A program made the translations under genes and the position numbers. From Methanobacteriota archaeon (lineage in GTDB: Archaea > Halobacteriota > Methanomicrobia > Methanomicrobiales > Methanoculleaceae), in assembly GCA_023457135.1 (NCBI GenBank), contig JAEWMO010000084.1, positions 1 through 37,884 on the forward strand: DNA of 37,884 bases, given 5' to 3'. The notes beneath the pieces are model-generated. The model saw nothing but the letters and a program-made list of their open reading frames with translations, ran no database searches and was not told where the DNA came from. Below, piece by piece: positions 7,213 through 15,485 of the stretch (its first letter is position 1; each line of letters opens with the position of its first letter).

Positions 7213-7929
7213 CTATTCTCTCGCCACGATCACGGTGATGTTATCGGTGCTCGCCGCTTCTTTAGCCGCCTCTACCAGCCTCCGGCATGCCTCAGGGGGC
7301 TCGTTTCCGAGGACGATCTCCTGGATGGCACTCGCCGGGACGTAGTCGTGGAGCCCGTCCGAACTGATGACGAGGGTTGCCCCGGTGATATCCTGCCGGT
7401 TGATCTCCGCCTGCACCCGGGCCGCAAGGCCGAGCGCCTGCGTGAGGATGTTCTTGCCCGGGTGGCGCATCGCCTCGGCAGGGGAGAGGAGCCCTGCGTC
7501 AACAAGACCCTGGACGTAACTCTGGTCGCGCGTCTGCCAGACGGACGACGGCGTGACGATCTGCGTCCTGCTGTCGCCCACCGTGCCGATCCAGCACTCC
7601 CCAGATGGATCGACGATCGCCGCCGAGAGCGTTGTTGCGGCGCTCAACCGGTTCTCCTGGTTATATGTGTATATTGCTGCGTTTGCGCGCTCAAATGCGC
7701 GTTCGAGCACTGCCGCGGGTTTCAGCCGGGGGAGGAGCTCGCCCGCGGTCTCCTCGAAGACCCGGATCGCCATCCGGCTCGCGACCTCCCCGCGTGCGTG
7801 CCCCCCGACGCCGTCCGCGACGGCGAAGAGGTCGTACTCCCCGATTCGGCCGACGACGTACGCATCCTCGTTCTGCTCCCGCAGTCCCACATCGCTCGCC
7901 GCCGCGCACCGGAGTCCCGGTTTCTCCAT
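7213..7929 (-). CDS. PP2C-family serine/threonine protein phosphatase
   Basis: A 238-residue metal-dependent phosphatase. The family's motifs are present in order: SDVGLREQNED (residues 12-22), ADGVGGHARGEVAS (38-51) holding the metal-binding Asp-Gly, a central GDSR, SDGLHDYV, and C-terminal DNITVIV. The start at 7929 is chosen because the longer frame to 8019 would run 40 bp into the upstream radical SAM gene and adds arginine-rich, family-untypical residues. No membrane segment is seen, so it is probably cytoplasmic. No Ser/Thr kinase gene is nearby to pair with it. Confidence 0.9.
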   Translation of the reverse strand: MEKPGLRCAAASDVGLREQNEDAYVVGRIGEYDLFAVADGVGGHARGEVASRMAIRVFEETAGELLPRLKPAAVLERAFERANAAIYTYNQENRLSAATTLSAAIVDPSGECWIGTVGDSRTQIVTPSSVWQTRDQSYVQGLVDAGLLSPAEAMRHPGKNILTQALGLAARVQAEINRQDITGATLVISSDGLHDYVPASAIQEIVLGNEPPEACRRLVEAAKEAASTDNITVIVARE

Positions 7930-7979
7930 CACATACCACTCTCTATGGCCGGGGAAATAGTCTTTCGGTGCTCTGCCCC

Positions 7980-8921
7980 TCACGGGAACCCCCGGGAGAG
8001 CCCGTTCTCCCGTGCGCACCGGAGAGCGTACTCGTATTCACGAGCGGTGATCGGGCGCTGCAGCGCCGCAAGCACCGGGCTCCTTCCCCCCTCTGCGGCC
8101 CGCCATGCCGGGTGATACTGGGCCATGACGTTCACGTAGGAGTCCCGCGAGATCTCGTCGGCGATGAACTTCGTCACGATCTCGGTATCGGCAAGGTTGC
8201 CGGGGAGCACCAGGTGCCTGATGATCATTCCCCGCACCGCTACACCGTCGGCGCCGACGACCAAGTCCCCGACCTGCCGGTGCATCTCCTTGAGCGCGGC
8301 CTGCATGCGGGAGGTGTAGCCGGCGGCATGGGAGAGTTCCCATGCCACGTCGTCCCGCCCGTACTTCGCGTCAGGCATGTAGATGTCGATGACGCCGTCA
8401 AGGAGCCTGAGGGTCTCGACGGCGTCGTAGCCCCCGCTGTTGTAGACCAGCGGGAGGGTAAGCCCGCGGTCGGCGGCGATGGCGACCGCACGGAGGATCT
8501 GCGGGACGACGTGCGATGGGGAGACGAGGTTGATGTTGTGGCACCGGCGCTCCTGCAAGCGGAGCATGATCCCGGCGAGGTCTTCGCATGCGATGGCCGT
8601 GCCGGCGCCGCACTGGCTGATCGTGTAGTTCTGGCAGAACTCGCACCGCATATTGCAGCCTGCAAAAAATATCGTCCCGGAGCCGTACATCCCCACCAGC
8701 GGTGCCTCTTCGCCGAAGTGCGGGCTGTAACTCGATACCCGCGGCAGAAGGCCTGTCCGGCAGAACCCTTCCTCGCCTTCGATGCGGTTTACGTGGCACT
8801 CCTGCGGGCAGACGACACAGTCGCGGAGCATCTCGTGCGCCCGCTCTGCCCGCTTCTCGAGTTCACCGGTCCGCGACAGGTGCAGGTATCCGGGTGCCCG
8901 GGTCTCTTCCGCTTCAGCCAT
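7980..8921 (-). CDS. PflX-like radical SAM protein
   Basis: A 313-residue protein of the COG1313 group related to pyruvate formate-lyase activases. The radical SAM cluster motif GCNMRCEFCQ supplies cysteines at about 89, 93 and 96. An extra N-terminal cysteine set (C35, C38, C42, C54: CVVCPQEC and FCRTG) may bind a second cluster. Family segments HFGEEAPLVGMYGSGTIFF, NINLVSPSHVVPQILRA, DIYMPDAKYG and IRHLVLPGN are present. The start at 8921 has a GGGGGGAG ribosome-binding site; frames further upstream look non-coding. The substrate is unknown. It precedes the PP2C gene by 50 bp and may be co-transcribed. Confidence 0.88.
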   Translation of the reverse strand: MAEAEETRAPGYLHLSRTGELEKRAERAHEMLRDCVVCPQECHVNRIEGEEGFCRTGLLPRVSSYSPHFGEEAPLVGMYGSGTIFFAGCNMRCEFCQNYTISQCGAGTAIACEDLAGIMLRLQERRCHNINLVSPSHVVPQILRAVAIAADRGLTLPLVYNSGGYDAVETLRLLDGVIDIYMPDAKYGRDDVAWELSHAAGYTSRMQAALKEMHRQVGDLVVGADGVAVRGMIIRHLVLPGNLADTEIVTKFIADEISRDSYVNVMAQYHPAWRAAEGGRSPVLAALQRPITAREYEYALRCARENGLSRGFP

Positions 8922-9168
8922 GCTCCCCCCATGGACGCCGGGCAGAAGAAGGTTAACCCTCCCTTCCCTCCCGGCAATCCTCCCGGGCGGAACGGCCGGA
9001 GCGCGGCCATGAGCGCCGGAAAAGGATCTCCGGGGCATGGGGCGGGGTATCTTTTGCCTGCCGCCGGACATGCGGCCGGATCCCCGCTCTGCCGGATGTT
9101 TGTGAATATATTTTCTCATTCTCCTCCTGCAGCAACGGAATATTTTCGAAATTATTATATCTGCCGTA

Positions 9169-9768
9169 ATGAACGTTTCTGCGTCGGAGATGGCCGGAAG
9201 ACATAATCAGCCCGGTGACACGGGGTGCCGCGCTCCCCGGTGGCCCCCCCTTCGCCAGATCGCCAGGAGCGAGCACGCCCTCTCGCACACCCACGCCGCG
9301 CTCCTGATGACCGCTATCACGGTCATCCTCGCCGCCATCCTTCTCCTGATGCTCCTCTCGATGATCCCCTCCTGGTCGTGGGCGGAGCCGGAGCTGCCCC
9401 CGATCATCATCACCGGGGTTCTGCATACCAGCGGGGAGACCGGGCAGATGACGTATGCCAGCAGGGTCTTCCTCGTCAACAACGGCAGCACGGTCTACGA
9501 GAACGATCGTCTCAGGGCGGTCTTTTACCGGGATGGCGAGAGAGCCCGCACTGTCTCGACCCTGAACGGCTACCTCCTCATACCGACGCACCACTACGGG
9601 GTGAGATACCTCAAGGGTCCGGGTTGCCGCACCCTCTACTGGAACCCCGGCGAGGAGATCGAGGTCGACCTTGCCGACAAAACGTTCGTTCCGGGCGTCA
9701 TGGTCACTGTGGAGATCGAGGACAAACGGACCGGGAAAGTGATATCGAAGCACACCGTGGAGGCTTGA
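9169..9768 (+). CDS. Membrane-anchored secreted protein, possibly pilin-like
   Basis: Up to 199 residues: a basic N-terminus, one hydrophobic segment (about residues 45-68, ALLMTAITVILAAILLLMLL), then an exposed beta-rich domain of ~130 residues. Archaeal type IV pilin-like proteins share this architecture and the chain ends in an Ig-like strand pattern (GEEIEVDLADKTFVPGVMVTVEIED). The classic pilin peptidase motif is not obvious, so the pilin idea is weak. TATA sequence at about 9152-9162 would start transcripts near 9183, making the ATG at 9190 an alternative start. Confidence 0.6.
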   Translation: MNVSASEMAGRHNQPGDTGCRAPRWPPLRQIARSEHALSHTHAALLMTAITVILAAILLLMLLSMIPSWSWAEPELPPIIITGVLHTSGETGQMTYASRVFLVNNGSTVYENDRLRAVFYRDGERARTVSTLNGYLLIPTHHYGVRYLKGPGCRTLYWNPGEEIEVDLADKTFVPGVMVTVEIEDKRTGKVISKHTVEA

Positions 9769-9824
9769 GGTCGAACGGCCCTCCGGAGACACCTATTTGT
9801 ACCGGGACGTTTCTAAAGACTGGT

Positions 9825-10271
9825 ATGTTCCGATTGGTACTCGTGGCGGTCGACGGATCGGAGATCGGCAACCGTGCACTCGCAGAGGCTCTTGACGTCG
9901 CCCGCGTCATGCATGCCGCCGTGCACGCCGTGCACGTCGTCCAGACCGGGATCTATCCCGCACTGATGCTCAACCAGCTCGAGCCCCCGGATATCGCGCA
10001 GCAGGCGGTCCTCGAGTCGCTCGAGCGTGAGGCGGACGAGATCCTTGCCGAAGCAGGGCGGCAGGGAGCCGCCGCCGGTGTCCCGGTGACCACCCATAAG
10101 CGCCACGGCCACCCGGGAGCCGAGATCATCGCACAGGGCCGGGAGATCGAGGCCGATCTGACCGTGGTCGGGTCGCACGGACGAGGCCGCCTCGACCGCT
10201 TCTTCCTCGGGAGCGTCAGTTCCTACGTCGTCGACCACGCGGAGTCGACGGTCATGGTCGTCAGGGGCTGA
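9825..10271 (+). CDS. Universal stress protein (UspA family)
   Basis: A 148-residue single-domain Usp protein. The N-terminal strand RLVLVAVDGSEIGNRAL and the C-terminal nucleotide-binding pattern VVGSHGRGRLDRFFLGSVSS (G-2x-G-9x-G-S) show the ATP-binding class. These are cytoplasmic dimers linked to stress responses. A TATA-like CCTATTTGTA at about 9793-9802 suggests a leaderless start at 9825. Its 3' end overlaps the convergent DUF99 gene by 11 bp. Confidence 0.92.
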   Translation: MFRLVLVAVDGSEIGNRALAEALDVARVMHAAVHAVHVVQTGIYPALMLNQLEPPDIAQQAVLESLEREADEILAEAGRQGAAAGVPVTTHKRHGHPGAEIIAQGREIEADLTVVGSHGRGRLDRFFLGSVSSYVVDHAESTVMVVRG

Positions 10272-10836
10272 CCTCGCACAGGGGCGACCGGACAATGCCG
10301 CGGGCGATGAGCCGGGCCACCCTGAGCGGTTCGGGCACCCGCCCTTCGTGCGTGAAGTCGTTGCAGACCTTTGCGGCGTCGCCGTGAGAGATGCCGTAGG
10401 GGCGGATGAAGAGGGTGTAGCCGGTATGGAGGGGGATGGGCGTCCGGCCGCCGAGCCGCCGGTATGCCGCGAGCCTCCCGGCGTCGCCCGGAAAGTGGTG
10501 CCGGATCTCCTCCTCGAGCCCTTCTGACTCCTCGTAGGTGGCGACGATGACGGGTAGACCGGTCGCCTCCTGCACCGCCGCCGGGTCGATGATGTTGTAC
10601 CAGGCGATGACGCACCCGCTGATGAGGAGGAGGTTGATGTCGCGGCGGGCGAGACCCGCGACGAGCCGGATGACCGCATCGGTCGCGTCCGTTCCTCCGA
10701 CGGTCACCCGGGCGAAGGCCACCCCGTCGATCAGAAGGTCCTTTCGCATGACGACGCCGGCGAGGGTCGACCGCTCCCGTCCCGAGTAACTCTCGGCGAT
10801 ACCGAGAGCGCGGAGCCCTGGTTTGGCTACGTGCAT
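10261..10836 (-). CDS. DUF99 (UPF0215) family protein
   Basis: A 191-residue member of the archaeal DUF99 family, recognised from LGIAESYSGRERSTLAGVVMR at the N-terminus, TVGGTDATDAVIRLV, and the core LLISGCVIAWYNIID. The family fold is distantly related to endonuclease V-like proteins, but activity is not established, so no function is assigned. A TATA-like ACTATATCC near 10864-10872 fits a nearly leaderless start. It converges on the universal stress gene with an 11-bp overlap and diverges from the glycosyltransferase gene. Confidence 0.82.
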   Translation of the reverse strand: MHVAKPGLRALGIAESYSGRERSTLAGVVMRKDLLIDGVAFARVTVGGTDATDAVIRLVAGLARRDINLLLISGCVIAWYNIIDPAAVQEATGLPVIVATYEESEGLEEEIRHHFPGDAGRLAAYRRLGGRTPIPLHTGYTLFIRPYGISHGDAAKVCNDFTHEGRVPEPLRVARLIARGIVRSPLCEVSP

Positions 10837-10875
10837 ACGAAGCCCTTATGTGGCTCAATCGGATATAGTACTCCG
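10837..10875. promoter_or_regulatory. Compact divergent promoter region (DUF99 / glycosyltransferase)
   Basis: Only 39 bp separate the two start codons. A minus-strand TATA-like box (about 10864-10872) and a plus-strand one (CCTTATGTG, about 10846-10854) each sit about 25-30 bp from the opposite gene's ATG. The two promoters thus overlap and both transcripts would be leaderless. Confidence 0.45.
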
Positions 10876-11802
10876 ATGAACATCGAGCGAGATGAGGTCT
10901 GCATCTTCATCCCCACGCTGAATGAGGCCCCGACGATAGCCGAACTGGTCGGAGAGTTCAGGGAGCGTGGTTTTCAGCATATCCTCGTCATGGATGGGAA
11001 CAGCACCGACGGGACACCCGAGATCGCCCGGTCTGCGGGGGCGGTTGTCCGGACCCAGGCGGGAAAGGGGAAGGGCAACGCCATCATCGAGGCTGTGGAG
11101 ATCATCGACCGCCCCTACGTCCTCATGCTCGACGGCGACGGCACCTACTCGCCGGACGATGCGGAGCGGATGCTCGACCCGCTCGGCCGGGGGTTCGACC
11201 ACGTCATCGGAGACCGCCTCGCCGAACCCGACGGAGGGGCCTTCACCCGGTTGAACCTCCTCGGCAACCAGCTTCTCAATCTTATGTTCAGGTTAGCGCA
11301 CGGCAGGGACCTCAGCGATATCCTCTCCGGCTACCGTGCCTTTACCCTCCCTTCGATCCGGCAGATGACCCTCAGGGAGGCGGGCTTTGAGATCGAGACG
11401 GAGATGGCGGTCGAGGCGGTGCGGCACGGGCAGCGGATCGCGGTCGTCCCGGTCAGCTACCTCGCGAGGCCAGGCACCGTCACGAAACTGAACCCCCTCC
11501 AGGATGGTGCCAGGATCTTCTCGACGATATACCGGCTCGCGAAGATGAACAACCCGATCTTCTACTTCGGGATCATCGGCCTCTTCATATCGCTCGTGGG
11601 AGGGGTCATCGGCGTCTATGTCGTCCTCGAGTGGCTCAGGAACATCGAGCACCTGCCGCTCACCATCCTCACGGTCCTCCTGATCACCATAGGGTTTCAG
11701 ATCTTCATGTTCGGGGTCATTAGCGACATGCTTCTCGGGTTTCACCGCGAGACGACCCGCCAGATCGAGCAGTTGCAGAACGCCTCAAAGCCGCCCCGAT
11801 AA
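10876..11802 (+). CDS. aglJ: Family 2 glycosyltransferase, AglJ-like
   Basis: A 308-residue dolichol-phosphate-mannose synthase-like GT2 enzyme. The GT-A domain has IPTLNEAPTIAELV at the start, MDGNSTDGTPEIA, and the metal-binding DGDGTY (D86-D88). Two C-terminal membrane helices (about 225-250 and 260-287) anchor it. This architecture and the GKGKGNAI segment match AglJ, which adds the first sugar to dolichol phosphate for S-layer N-glycosylation. The precise sugar is inference. The ATG at 10876 is preferred to the one at 10831, which lies inside the divergent gene. The 3' end overlaps the convergent aldolase gene by 18 bp. Confidence 0.8.
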   Translation: MNIERDEVCIFIPTLNEAPTIAELVGEFRERGFQHILVMDGNSTDGTPEIARSAGAVVRTQAGKGKGNAIIEAVEIIDRPYVLMLDGDGTYSPDDAERMLDPLGRGFDHVIGDRLAEPDGGAFTRLNLLGNQLLNLMFRLAHGRDLSDILSGYRAFTLPSIRQMTLREAGFEIETEMAVEAVRHGQRIAVVPVSYLARPGTVTKLNPLQDGARIFSTIYRLAKMNNPIFYFGIIGLFISLVGGVIGVYVVLEWLRNIEHLPLTILTVLLITIGFQIFMFGVISDMLLGFHRETTRQIEQLQNASKPPR

Positions 11803-12315
11803 GAAGAGGATCCGGCAGGCATACTCCGCGATCGAGGTGTAGATATACGCCTCGTCGAGCGTTTTTCCCGCGGCGAACGTCCCGTGTCCCCGGACGATGA
11901 CGATCTGCCCGCCCCGGAGCGCCTCCGCGACGTTCCGGGCGATCTCGTCGGTGCCGGGAGCCCCGACGACGACCGGGATCTCCGGGCAGAGCATCCCCCC
12001 CTCGCTGTCGGCCGGCCGGATGATGTCGTTATCGAGCGAGGCGGCGACGGCGTGGACCGGGTGGGCGTGGACGATTGCAGCGTGGGGCGTCTCCCGGTAG
12101 ACCGCCCGGTGGACACGGTACTCGCTTGAGGCTTCACGCGGCGCGTCGCCTGTCTCCGGCACGAGGACCGGCATCTCGCGGGCGTCGAGGTATGCGCCGG
12201 TCCGGGTGATGTAAAAGCCGCCCTCCGCCCGGACGCTCATGTTCCCGAAATTCGCTCCGACAAGCCCCTCGCGGAAGAGCCGCGTTCCGATCCGTTCGAA
12301 CTCCTGATCGAGCAT
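11785..12315 (-). CDS. fucA: Class II aldolase/adducin family protein (fuculose-phosphate aldolase-like)
   Basis: A 176-residue zinc aldolase. Metal-binding histidines appear in IVHAHPVHAV (H83, H85) and VRGHGTFAAG (H144), with a candidate catalytic Glu at about 65. NFGNMSVR is the phosphate-binding loop of this fold. The M. jannaschii homologue (MJ1418) is an L-fuculose-1-phosphate aldolase proposed to supply lactaldehyde for coenzyme F420 synthesis; applying that here is inference. The length is slightly shorter than E. coli FucA. The gene stands alone. Confidence 0.82.
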   Translation of the reverse strand: MLDQEFERIGTRLFREGLVGANFGNMSVRAEGGFYITRTGAYLDAREMPVLVPETGDAPREASSEYRVHRAVYRETPHAAIVHAHPVHAVAASLDNDIIRPADSEGGMLCPEIPVVVGAPGTDEIARNVAEALRGGQIVIVRGHGTFAAGKTLDEAYIYTSIAEYACRILFLSGRL

Positions 12316-13030
12316 TCTCTATTCCCTGCTGAGTATGTTGGCGCGGCGAGGGATATCTGCATGCTCCTTTGGGGCCCGTGGAGGTGCAGGAGTGGATGTG
12401 GGGCTCTGGCGGACCGCAGGAGAGGGAGTCTTTGTTATGGAGGGTCGGGCATAGGCTTTCTGGGGGCAGATCGACCGCCTACCGTTATCTCAGCAATCCC
12501 GTTACACTGGACCGTGGTTGATATCGCCATTGGAGGAGGGGCTGACGGGGAGTGCGATGGTTCGTAGAACCGGAGCTCGAGCACCCGAAGGGTGCGGAGT
12601 GCGAGCGAAGCGAGCTTGAGCACCATTAGGTGCGAGGGGGGTGCAGCCCCCCGCCCCTGTCTCAACTCACACATTTGCACTGCTCTTCCAATGATCCACA
12701 CTTCTTGTGTAACCCCCACCCCGCCCGGCCTCCGGCCTCCTCCTCCGCACCTAACGGTGCTCAAACTCCTGCCGTTCCGGCAGTCGTTCCCCGCCCCTGA
12801 GGGGCGGGGGCAGTGCGTGGCGATAAGCGACTGGCCGCAGGGCAGGAGCTCGAGCACCGTCAGGTGCGCTGTCCGATGGAAACCCGTGCATGGGCTTGCG
12901 ATATTTCAGGTTATAAATTGTCGAAAGTGTGACTTACAGCAAGTCCTGAACCTGGGAAAATGCTGCAAGCGGAGATCAATGCAGGAGGCCGGCCGGGCGA
13001 CACCCTGCCATCCTCCCGGTCAAAAGAAGT
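12316..13030. other. Repeat-rich intergenic region
   Basis: This 715-bp stretch has no convincing gene; open frames are arginine/proline-rich and low-complexity. It holds four copies of a small palindrome GCACC-N3/4-GGTGC flanked by GGAGCTCGA-type sequence, plus other hairpins: GGGGGG-TGCAG-CCCCCC near 12635-12651 and CCGCCCCTGAGGGGCGG near 12790-12806. No transposase remnant was recognised. Confidence 0.6.
12571..12868. repeat. Cluster of four palindromic GAGCACC...GGTGC elements
   Basis: Cores at 12581-12595 (GCACCCGAAGGGTGC), 12620-12633 (GCACCATTAGGTGC), 12747-12760 (GCACCTAACGGTGC) and 12854-12867 (GCACCGTCAGGTGC). The third is inverted relative to the fourth, and both are flanked by GGCAGGAG, so about 28 bp around each could pair to form a larger hairpin. 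They look like a dispersed extragenic palindrome family. Confidence 0.65.
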
Positions 13031-13681
13031 CTATACGAACCTGACGCCGACGTCCTTCAACTTGTTGAAGCGGGCGATGTTGAGGAGGAGCGGCGTGACG
13101 CTCTCGACGACGGATGCGGACGCGAGCGGGCCGGCATCGTAGGCACGGAGGCCGGAGACCGAGTTGACGATATCCATGACCTTGCGCTTGGCCCCGTCGT
13201 CGTCGCAGCAGACGGCGACCGAGTAGTCCAGCTCCTCGTCGAGCTGCTTCCACTTGTTTGCGGCGATGTTGTTGAACGCGGCACAGATGGTTGCGCTCTC
13301 AGGAAGCATCCCCTTGATCATCATCGCCGCCGAGCCCTCGGGCGGAGGGGCGTAGTAGAAGTAGGCCGTCCGCTCGATCGGGTTGACGGGGCTGACGACG
13401 ATCTTATCCTCAAACCCGGTCAGGGTCTGTAGGGTGGGCGTCACGTGCTTGAACGGGATCGCGAGGACGACGATATCCGCCTCGTCGACTGCATGCTGGT
13501 TGCTGGTGCCGACAAGGCTGCACTGCATCCCCTGCACCTCCAGCGTCTCCCGGCAGGTATCGCAGGTTGCGACGGCCTTTATCTCCTCGCGCGACCCCAC
13601 GATGACATCATACTTCGGCGAGAGCCGGAGCGCCATGCCCTCCCCGATATCTCCCGTCCCGCCGACGATACCGATCTTCAC
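13031..13681 (-). CDS. npdG: Coenzyme F420-dependent NADP reductase
   Basis: A 216-residue Rossmann protein that transfers hydride between F420H2 and NADP+, supplying NADPH in methanogens. The N-terminal MKIGIVGGTGDIGEGMALRL carries the dinucleotide-binding loop, followed by IVGSREE (specificity for the NADP phosphate is typical here), DIVVLAIPFKHV and SPVNPIER. Length is usual for the family (about 210-225). Its start overlaps the thioredoxin stop by 4 bp, so the two are translationally coupled; a redox link between F420/NADPH and thioredoxin is an attractive inference. Confidence 0.93.
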   Translation of the reverse strand: MKIGIVGGTGDIGEGMALRLSPKYDVIVGSREEIKAVATCDTCRETLEVQGMQCSLVGTSNQHAVDEADIVVLAIPFKHVTPTLQTLTGFEDKIVVSPVNPIERTAYFYYAPPPEGSAAMMIKGMLPESATICAAFNNIAANKWKQLDEELDYSVAVCCDDDGAKRKVMDIVNSVSGLRAYDAGPLASASVVESVTPLLLNIARFNKLKDVGVRFV

Positions 13682-13980
13682 TGCTCCACCAACGGTTTTA
13701 AGATGTTCTCGAGCGTGCGGAGGTCCTGGACACCCACCAGTTTCCGGACGAGGTTCCCATCTTTCTCGATGACGAGCGTCGGTACGAACTGAATGTCATA
13801 CTGTGCGGCATACCGCCGTGTCTCCTCGGAATCGACACCGACATCGATCTTCCTGATATCCACCTGGTCGCCCATCTTTGCTTTGAGCTCGTCGATGATC
13901 GGTGACTGCTGGTGGCACGGACCGCACCACTCGGCAAAAAAGTCCATTAAAACCGGTTTTCCCATAAGGCTGTACCCCAT
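13678..13980 (-). CDS. trxA: Thioredoxin
   Basis: A 100-residue thioredoxin with active site WCGPC (C19 and C22), cis-proline loop FVPTLVI and a terminal helix. The fold is complete. It is the first gene of a two-gene unit with npdG. The ATG lies at the edge of a perfect 19-bp palindrome (13980-13998), with a TATA-like CTTTATTG (minus strand, 14004-14011) just upstream. This suggests a leaderless transcript controlled by a repressor binding at the start site. No ribosome-binding site is seen. Confidence 0.93.
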   Translation of the reverse strand: MGYSLMGKPVLMDFFAEWCGPCHQQSPIIDELKAKMGDQVDIRKIDVGVDSEETRRYAAQYDIQFVPTLVIEKDGNLVRKLVGVQDLRTLENILKPLVEQ

Positions 13981-14003
13981 TCACACACTGTGTGTGAACG
14001 GGG
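13975..14003. promoter_or_regulatory. Palindromic operator-like element at the thioredoxin start
   Basis: TTCACACACTGTGTGTGAA (13980-13998) is a perfect palindrome around a central T, extended by CCCC and GGGG arms (13975-13978, 14000-14003) with one mismatch. It lies between the TATA-like box and the trxA start codon, where archaeal repressors commonly bind. As RNA it could also form a strong hairpin after secD. Confidence 0.6.
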
Positions 14004-14024
14004 CAATAAAGATTGTGTAGGGTT

Positions 14025-15485
14025 TTATTTGGAGAGGATCGCCATGATAACCTTCCCGTAGGCGGGCCTGGTGACCAGGACGCCGATCAGGACGCCGAGG
14101 ATGGTGATGATGGCAAAGCCCCGGAGCGTGGAGAGATCCATCAGCGCCAGCGGAAGCATTGCGATGACTACCGTCGCCGCGGAGATGGCGATGATCCCGA
14201 GCGCCCGCCCGTACCGCTTCAGGTAGAGGTTCTGCGACGGGACACGCCCCTCATGGAGCACCTCGTCGGTGATGATGACGAGCTGGTCGATGCCGGTACC
14301 CACCACCGCGATCAGACCGGCGATGGTGGCAAGGTCGAGCTGGATGATGTACCGGGAGATCCCGAGCAGGATGATGATCTCCGAAAGGTTGATCGCCACC
14401 ATCGGGAGCACGATCGAGGGCTCGCGGTAGCGGAAGTAGACGACGACCGCCACCGTGAGCAGCGCGAGCAGTCCGGCAAGGGCGACCGTCATCTTGAACT
14501 GATCGCCGAGGGCTGCCGGGACGGAACCGGAGCCGACGATGTCCACCTGCACCGGCAGAGCGCCGGCCCGCAGGTGGATCTGGAGCGTCATCGCATCCTC
14601 AAGCCCGGCATCGCCGGTCCCGGTGCTCGCGGAGAGCGACTTGACCGGGCCCGACCGGAGTTCCCCGACAAGGCTCCCGGCGAGGGGGGCGCTGTAGACG
14701 GTCTCGTTGTCGAGGATCATCACGAGGTTGTGGGCTTGCGGGTTGTCGAGGGCCCCGTGCCGGATGGCAGCCTCACGGAAGGCTTCTGCACCCGCGTCGG
14801 TGAGCGAGAACCCGACGCCCCATGTCTGGTACTGGGGATCCTTCTGCGGCACGCCGACGCTGGTGATCTGGTCGCCGTAGAGGACGTGCTCGGTCTGGTT
14901 GCCGGTGGTCTGGATCCGGATCTCGAAGAGACCCTGCTTGCCGACGATCTCCTGGGCCGTCGTCATATCCACGCCGGCGAGCTCTATCCGCACGTACTGT
15001 GGATACTCGCTTCCTGTCGGGGTGAGCAGGTTGATCCTCGCGTCCTGCATGCCGAGGGCGTTCACCTTATCGTTGAGGATCCGTTTCACCTCGTCCGCGG
15101 TGATGGGGGAGACGCCCTTCTGGTACGTGACGATCGTGGCGCCCGACTCGGCGAAGATCGGTTCGAGGTCGGCACGCGAGACGCTCTTTCGAATCTCGAG
15201 ATGGTTCTCGTCGATCAGGATGGCCTCCGCCTCAAGGTCTGTGCGCAGGTTCTCGATGAGGTCGCCTGCCGACCCGTCGGTCGAGTAGGTCACGACAACG
15301 GACTGGAACTCCATCTGCAGCCACGAGCCGCCCTGGAGGTCGAGACCGAACTGGAGGTTCCCCTCAAGCCCCTTCTCCGGGTTCGGGGGGGCAAGGTAGA
15401 TGCCGACGAGCGAACCGACGACCAGGACGAGCAGCAGGGCGACACGCCAGTCCTTGACGAGGTTCCTGATGGTTTCGCTGTTCAT
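14025..15485 (-). CDS. secD: Protein-export membrane protein SecD
   Basis: A 486-residue SecD. An N-terminal helix (about residues 14-31) is followed by the conserved FGLDLQGGSWLQMEF near the start of the periplasm-facing domain, and a C-terminal five-helix RND-like bundle begins near residue 330. SecD and SecF work with SecYE to improve export and are driven by the proton gradient in bacteria; archaea have no SecA, so the energy coupling is less clear. It overlaps the secF stop by 4 bp. Confidence 0.95.
   Translation of the reverse strand: MNSETIRNLVKDWRVALLLVLVVGSLVGIYLAPPNPEKGLEGNLQFGLDLQGGSWLQMEFQSVVVTYSTDGSAGDLIENLRTDLEAEAILIDENHLEIRKSVSRADLEPIFAESGATIVTYQKGVSPITADEVKRILNDKVNALGMQDARINLLTPTGSEYPQYVRIELAGVDMTTAQEIVGKQGLFEIRIQTTGNQTEHVLYGDQITSVGVPQKDPQYQTWGVGFSLTDAGAEAFREAAIRHGALDNPQAHNLVMILDNETVYSAPLAGSLVGELRSGPVKSLSASTGTGDAGLEDAMTLQIHLRAGALPVQVDIVGSGSVPAALGDQFKMTVALAGLLALLTVAVVVYFRYREPSIVLPMVAINLSEIIILLGISRYIIQLDLATIAGLIAVVGTGIDQLVIITDEVLHEGRVPSQNLYLKRYGRALGIIAISAATVVIAMLPLALMDLSTLRGFAIITILGVLIGVLVTRPAYGKVIMAILSK

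Noticed and set aside
12435..13044. Open frames in both strands of the 12316-13030 gap
   Set aside because: They run through palindromic repeats and read as arginine/proline/serine-rich chance sequence with no promoter.
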